A stretch of DNA of 10,246 bases from Burkholderiales bacterium (GTDB lineage Bacteria > Pseudomonadota > Gammaproteobacteria > Burkholderiales > Chitinimonadaceae), in contig JAFAKZ010000033.1 in the NCBI GenBank assembly GCA_019234745.1, positions 1-10,246 of the forward strand. The letters are read 5' to 3'. Under the pieces are notes generated by a model. That model made no database searches. It saw only the letters and a program-made list of their open reading frames with translations, and was not told the origin of the DNA. Of this stretch, positions 6,601 to 10,246 are shown in pieces (the first letter of the stretch is position 1; each line of letters begins with the position of its first letter). A program made the position numbers and the translations under genes.

Positions 6601-8147
6601 GCGTGAGTTCTGAAGATCTTGACGGATTGACCGAGCGTGGCAGCTTGTTCGGAGAGCGTGTCGGCCGAAGCAGACAGCTGCTGCACCAGCATGGCGTTCT
6701 TCTGCGTCATGTCCTCGAGGGACTCGACAGCCGAACTGATTTCCGAGATCGACTGCAGTTGCTCGCGACTCGCGACATGCACGCTCTCGACCAACTGCTG
6801 CAATTTCGTCGCGGCGGAGGCAGTTTCCGAGATGGCCGTCGATGTGCCCTCTACTTCGGCGGCGCCTACTGCGACGCGCGCCTGCGATCCCTGACTCAAT
6901 TCCTTGATCTCGCGTGCCGCGGCCATAGTGCGCGTTGCCAATGCCCGGACCTCTTGCGCCACCACTGCGAAACCGCGGCCTTGATCCCCTGCGCGGGCAG
7001 CCTCGACAGCTGCATTCAGGGCCAGAATATTCGTTTGGAACGAGATCGCGTCGATGGATTGCGTGATGTCAGAGATGCGTGAGGCGGAGTCGGTGATCTG
7101 CTGCATGGTCGAGCGCATGTGGTCCACGCTTGCGGTGCTGCGCAGTGCCACTGCAAGCGTGTGCTCCGCCAGCTTGGCGCCTTCTTCGGCTGCCAGAACG
7201 TTCTGCCGCACGGTTTCGGTCAGCTGCTTGAGTGCGGCGGCCGACTGCTCCAGTCCCGCCGCCTGGGCGTCAGTGCTCCCCGACAAGGAGTCCTTGCCGG
7301 CAGCGATTTCAGCCACTATCGCCTCGAGAGCCACCACTTGCGCGCGGGCATCGCCGACCATGCCCTGAAGATTCACGCCGAGCTGGCTGAGTGCGCGCTG
7401 CACGCGTCCCATCACCCGGCGCCCGTCGAGTGGAGGGCGGTGGGTCAGGTCACCAGAGGAGACGCCGCCGGCGAACGCAAGCAGGGTCCAGAGTGGCTTC
7501 TCCGCGGTTCGCCGATTGGCCCAGCGAGTCAGCCCCAGCACGGGCAACGCACACACGACGCCGAGTCCGACGCCTAGTCGGGAGCCGAGGCATACGGCAA
7601 GAGCGGCGGCCGATAGGTAGGGCACCTCGGCGACAACCCGTCCTCCGAGTTCCTTGCACTGGTCGAGAAATCCCATCGAGCCTTTGCGTGCCACGCGCCC
7701 TTGGTGAATGCTCCAGCGGGGAGGCTCCCCGCGCGATTCGTCAAGGAGCATGGCGGCGTAGAGCGCTTGCGTCTTCTCGACTTCGGCGCGCTCAGGGATG
7801 GTTCGCACGGAGAGGTAACCGACGACGCGCGGGCCGTCCTTCAACGGCGTCACGTTGGCGCTCACCCAGTAGTGGTCTCCGTTCTTGCGCCGGTTCTTCA
7901 CGAGCATTGACCAGGGGTGGCCTTGCTGAATCGTTTTCCACAGGTCCGCGAATGCGGCGCAGGGCATGTCAGGATGGCGGATGATGTTGTGCGGCTGTCC
8001 GAGCAGCTCGTCTCGCGAATAGCCGCTTGCTTCCTCGAACGCCGCGTTGCAGTGGACGATCCGCCCTTTGGGATCGGTGGTCGACATCAAACTCTGCCCG
8101 GGGCTGAGCATGTATTCGCGACCCGAGACGGGTTGGTTGTTCCTCAT
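6597..8147 (-). CDS. aer: Aer-like aerotaxis receptor (FAD-PAS chemoreceptor)
   Basis: This 516-residue energy/redox taxis transducer should signal through CheA/CheW. The N-terminal PAS (about residues 8-118) has the Aer signature. C33-N34, R57-H58-P59-D60 (RHPDMP), W70 and W79 sit at the same numbers as in E. coli Aer, where R57, H58, D60 and W79 have been linked to FAD binding. A hydrophobic stretch (about 175-205) anchors the protein with no periplasmic domain. A degenerate HAMP-like segment (SGDLTHRPPLDGRRV...) follows, then the MCP signalling coiled coil with its tip at 367-400 (FQTNILALNAAVEAARAG...GRGFAVVA). At the first methylation-helix position, where the MCP at 9383-10246 has E-Q, this protein has K307-Q308; the second position keeps E462-Q463. 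There is no C-terminal CheR-binding pentapeptide. The start MRNNQPV is typical of the family and has GAGG (8158-8161) ten bases upstream. It is the first gene of an operon with the GGDEF-EAL gene. Confidence 0.93.
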   Translation of the reverse strand: MRNNQPVSGREYMLSPGQSLMSTTDPKGRIVHCNAAFEEASGYSRDELLGQPHNIIRHPDMPCAAFADLWKTIQQGHPWSMLVKNRRKNGDHYWVSANVTPLKDGPRVVGYLSVRTIPERAEVEKTQALYAAMLLDESRGEPPRWSIHQGRVARKGSMGFLDQCKELGGRVVAEVPYLSAAALAVCLGSRLGVGLGVVCALPVLGLTRWANRRTAEKPLWTLLAFAGGVSSGDLTHRPPLDGRRVMGRVQRALSQLGVNLQGMVGDARAQVVALEAIVAEIAAGKDSLSGSTDAQAAGLEQSAAALKQLTETVRQNVLAAEEGAKLAEHTLAVALRSTASVDHMRSTMQQITDSASRISDITQSIDAISFQTNILALNAAVEAARAGDQGRGFAVVAQEVRALATRTMAAAREIKELSQGSQARVAVGAAEVEGTSTAISETASAATKLQQLVESVHVASREQLQSISEISSAVESLEDMTQKNAMLVQQLSASADTLSEQAATLGQSVKIFRTHA

Positions 8148-8195
8148 TGCCGTGATACCTCGCTATGAAGGCCAGTGTCCGGTGTTGCGGACGCG

Positions 8196-8236
8196 AGGTC
8201 GTCTCGACCTGGTATCGAATCGGTATCGAACCGATT
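8196..8236. promoter_or_regulatory. Two adjacent palindromes and a direct repeat in the aer/lpxO divergent intergenic region
   Basis: AGGTCG-TCT-CGACCT (8196-8210) is a perfect 6-bp dyad. Eight bases further on, AATCGGT-ATCGA-ACCGATT (8218-8236) is a perfect 7-bp dyad with a 5-base spacer. GGTATCGAA occurs twice (8211-8219 and 8222-8230), 11 bp apart, about one helical turn, which would place both copies on the same face of DNA. The cluster lies 49-89 bp upstream of the aer start and about 200 bp upstream of lpxO. This is what an operator for a dimeric regulator looks like, but no known box is recognised. No clear sigma-70 or sigma-28 promoter is visible. Confidence 0.45.
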
Positions 8237-8438
8237 TCCGCGCCCTGTGCAGCCATTCCTGGGCTAACGCCGCCCGAAGATGCTCAATCGAGACGGATTC
8301 AAGACGACTCCTGCGCTCAGCCGAAAGACACTGGCTGCGCTGGCGGGAGACCTCGGCGTTGCGCTGACGACGGACCGGGCGTCAGTACAGGCAAGTGGCC
8401 GGTGCTCCCAGCTTCGACGTACTAGGACACGGACCTTC

Positions 8439-9362
8439 ATGCTTCACCATCTCCCCTATTTAAAGCTCGGCGTAATTGCAGTTTTCGTCGCGAGCACGAT
8501 CTATGTCCACCGGCGGGGGAAAGTGCGCCTGGGTTTCTGGCGCCAGCTGACAGACCACTCGACGTTCATGGCGCCGATCAACTGCATCCTGTACTTGTTT
8601 TCACGGCTACCGCAGCGGCCCTACCTCCCGGTAGACGAGTTCAACGAGCTCGAGTTGCTGGAACAGCACTGGCGGGAAATCCGAGACGAAGCCCTCCGAT
8701 TGGCGGCCGCCGGGGCGATCAAGGCCTCCGAAAAATTCGACGATGCCGGCTTCAACAGTTTCTTCAAGACCGGCTGGACGCGCTTCTACCTGAAGTGGTA
8801 CGACCGCGAGGCCCATCCCTCCGCCCAAGCCCTGTGCCCGACGACGATCGACCTGCTGCAACGCATCCCAAGCGTGAAGGCCGCCATGTTCGCGGCGCTA
8901 CCACCGGGGGCCAGGCTTGTCACACACCGTGACCCGTTCGCTGGATCGCTGCGCTACCACTTGGGCCTGAGCACGCCAAATTGCGATGCTTGCTACCTCT
9001 CGGTCGATGGCATCGACTACAGCTGGCGCGACGGACAGAGCGTCGTCTTCGACGAGACCTACCTGCACTACGCGGACAATCGCTCGGACCGCATGCGCAT
9101 CATCCTGTTCTGTGACCTTGAGCGCCCGCTCAACAATGGCCTTGCGCGCGCCTTCAACCGCTTCATCAGTCGAACGCTGATTCGCGCGGCCGCCGCACCC
9201 AACGCCGACGGCGACCGGACGGGCGGGCTGAACCGGGCCTTCGGGGCTATCCAGCGGGTCCGTTTGTTAGGCAAGCGCATCAAGGCCCGGAGCCGGCTGG
9301 CCTACTACGCGCTCAAATGGCTGCTGTTCGGCGGCCCGCTGGTCGTGTGGCTGTTCGCCTGA
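8439..9362 (+). CDS. lpxO: LpxO-like lipid A 2-hydroxylase (aspartyl/asparaginyl beta-hydroxylase fold)
   Basis: This 307-residue Fe(II)/2-oxoglutarate dioxygenase should hydroxylate a secondary acyl chain of lipid A at the inner membrane, using O2. An N-terminal hydrophobic segment (about 8-23) is followed by the LpxO-typical VHRRGKVR and FWRQLTDHSTFMAPINC. The catalytic core has FNSFFKTGWTRFYLKWYD (105-122) and PSVKAAMFA. Metal ligands are His163 (THRDPF) and His210 (ETYLHYADN), and Arg220 is the likely 2-oxoglutarate anchor, 10 residues after His210 as in human AspH (H725/R735). A C-terminal hydrophobic helix (about 288-306) gives a second membrane anchor. ATG 8439 is chosen because homology begins right after it; an in-frame ATG at 8280 would add 53 Arg-rich residues with no visible similarity to LpxO. 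AGGA at 8424-8427 is a possible Shine-Dalgarno. A CTGACG/CGTCAG hairpin (8364-8385) lies upstream. Two rare TTA codons (residues 8 and 277). Divergent from aer, convergent with the next MCP gene (20 bp gap). Confidence 0.9.
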   Translation: MLHHLPYLKLGVIAVFVASTIYVHRRGKVRLGFWRQLTDHSTFMAPINCILYLFSRLPQRPYLPVDEFNELELLEQHWREIRDEALRLAAAGAIKASEKFDDAGFNSFFKTGWTRFYLKWYDREAHPSAQALCPTTIDLLQRIPSVKAAMFAALPPGARLVTHRDPFAGSLRYHLGLSTPNCDACYLSVDGIDYSWRDGQSVVFDETYLHYADNRSDRMRIILFCDLERPLNNGLARAFNRFISRTLIRAAAAPNADGDRTGGLNRAFGAIQRVRLLGKRIKARSRLAYYALKWLLFGGPLVVWLFA

Positions 9363-9382
9363 GGCACAGCTTTGAGGAGCTC

Positions 9383-10246
9383 TCAGCCTTGGGACGGTGC
9401 CTGGTCGAATGCAGCCACCGCTGCCAACAATGCATGGGCCTGCTCCATGAGCTGTGCCGACGCGGTGGCACCAAGCTCGGCCATGGCCGCGTTTTGCTGA
9501 GTAGCTCGGTCCATTTGACTGATCGCTTCGCCGACCTGAGCGATGCCCAGGCTCTGCTCAGCGCTTGCGCCGCTGATTTCGCCCATCACGTTCGTGACAT
9601 GGCGGATCGAAACCAGCAACTCGTTCATCGTGGCACCGGCGCGATCAACCAAGGCGGCTCCCTGCGCGACGCGTCCGACACTTGTATCGATCAGGTAGCG
9701 GATCTCCTTGGCAGCTTCGGCAGCACGTCCTGCCAGGCCGCGTACCTCGGTGGCCACTACGGCGAAGCCACGCCCTTGACTACCGGCGCGTGCAGCCTCG
9801 ACGGCAGCATTGAGCGCGAGGATATTGGTTTGAAAGGCAATGCCGTCGATCACGCCAATGATGTCGGCGATCCTGCGCGAGCTCTCGTTGATCCCCTTCA
9901 TCGTATCGACGACCTGGCCGACCAACTGCCCGCCTTGCGAGGCGATCGTTGCGGCCCCCTGCGCCAGTTCGTTGGCCCGCTGCGCGCCATCAGCGTTCTG
10001 TCGAACGGTGGCACCCAGTTGCTCCATCGAGGCGGCGGTCTGTTGTAGATTGCTCGAGGACCGGACCGTACGCTCGTTAAGATTCTCGTTCTCGGAGGCG
10101 ATGTGCGCCACACCGGCATGCAGGCCGCGGGCCTGCCCGCCTACGTCGTCGAGCAGCGACCGCAGATTCAGGGCGGACTGGTTGACGGCCCTGAGCAGCA
10201 TGCCGATCTCGTCGACGCGGTTCAGGCTAGCCTGGCGTTCGGGTGC
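9383..10246 (-). CDS. Methyl-accepting chemotaxis protein, C-terminal part (5' end beyond the window)
   Basis: The frame is open to the window edge, so 287 C-terminal residues are visible and the sensor and TM regions are missing. The first ~30 residues (RVDEIGMLLRAVNQ) look like the end of a HAMP domain. The rest is the cytoplasmic MCP coiled coil. TAASMEQLGAT, with E75-Q76, matches the classical methylation consensus; the tip is at about 135-170 (IAFQTNILALNAAVEAARAG...GRGFAVVATEVRGLAGRA); GASAEQSLGI carries a second E-Q (230-231). From the tip Phe, both methylation positions lie at the same distances (63 and 92 residues) as in the Aer-like protein, so the two receptors are the same helical-length class and could share receptor arrays. 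The C-terminus (FDQAPSQG) lacks an NWETF-type CheR tether. An internal Met at 10201 is not the true start, because the HAMP-type sequence continues upstream of it. The ligand cannot be inferred. Confidence 0.92.
   Translation of the reverse strand, partial: APERQASLNRVDEIGMLLRAVNQSALNLRSLLDDVGGQARGLHAGVAHIASENENLNERTVRSSSNLQQTAASMEQLGATVRQNADGAQRANELAQGAATIASQGGQLVGQVVDTMKGINESSRRIADIIGVIDGIAFQTNILALNAAVEAARAGSQGRGFAVVATEVRGLAGRAAEAAKEIRYLIDTSVGRVAQGAALVDRAGATMNELLVSIRHVTNVMGEISGASAEQSLGIAQVGEAISQMDRATQQNAAMAELGATASAQLMEQAHALLAAVAAFDQAPSQG

Noticed and set aside
8237..8438. Sigma-70 promoter for lpxO (TTG-containing -35 near 8359, TACTAG near 8420)
   Set aside because: The candidate hexamers match consensus poorly and do not pair at a usable spacing.
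9359..9402. Possible terminator between the convergent lpxO and MCP genes
   Set aside because: Several short, competing pairings exist (CTGAG/CTCAG, TGAG/CTCA, AGGCAC/GTGCCT), but none is long or followed by a T-run, so no single structure can be supported.
9317..10048. 243-codon open frame on the plus strand overlapping the end of lpxO
   Set aside because: It lies antisense to the MCP gene, whose sequence is clearly coding (tip motif, methylation sites).
10199..10201. ATG at 10201 as the start of the MCP gene
   Set aside because: The same frame continues to the window edge with HAMP-like sequence, so this is an internal Met of a truncated gene.
1..10246. Mobile elements, CRISPR arrays, tRNA/rRNA genes, defence or toxin-antitoxin systems
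   Set aside because: I found no transposase, integrase, regularly spaced repeats, cloverleaf sequence or defence-type domain; all coding space is taken by the six described genes.

Overview
The window is GC-rich, densely coded bacterial DNA. The organism is most likely a motile Gram-negative betaproteobacterium of the Burkholderiales. The clues are an Aer-type receptor whose N-terminus (MRNNQPV...) is typical of beta/gamma-proteobacterial Aer, a lipid A hydroxylase (LpxO) that needs an LPS outer membrane, several c-di-GMP proteins, and the codon bias. The genus is inference only. I saw no tRNA, rRNA, CRISPR array, transposase or integrase, so this looks like ordinary chromosomal sensory/regulatory territory.

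Layout. 1-2400 (+): the C-terminal ~799 residues of a STAND-type AAA ATPase with a long helical-repeat tail; its N-terminus lies outside the window. A strong hairpin straddles its stop codon. 2516-4462 (+): a membrane diguanylate cyclase (periplasmic Cache-like sensor, PAS, GGDEF with an intact I-site). A perfect 9-bp inverted repeat covers its start codon. 4459-6600 (-): a soluble PAS-PAS-GGDEF-EAL protein, convergent with the cyclase. The two TAG stops overlap in one CTAG, inside a larger dyad. 6597-8147 (-): an Aer-like FAD-PAS chemoreceptor, whose stop overlaps the start of the GGDEF-EAL gene (ATGA), so the two form an operon with the receptor first. 8148-8438: a divergent intergenic region with two adjacent palindromes. 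8439-9362 (+): lpxO. 9383-10246 (-): the C-terminal part of a second, HAMP-type chemoreceptor, convergent with lpxO and cut by the window edge.

How the genes fit together. The theme is sensing that feeds motility and c-di-GMP. The Aer protein keeps, at identical numbering, residues linked to FAD binding in E. coli Aer. The second PAS of the co-translated GGDEF-EAL protein has the FixL haem-pocket signature: His207 and Arg227, spaced 20 residues apart as H200/R220 are in Bradyrhizobium FixL. The operon may therefore read redox state through flavin and oxygen through haem, steering both the flagellar motor and c-di-GMP. The convergent cyclase would supply the opposing activity. An aer plus PAS-GGDEF-EAL operon is known, as I recall, from Pseudomonas putida (aer-1/PP2258), so the arrangement is not wholly new. 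The predicted haem PAS is the part most worth testing.
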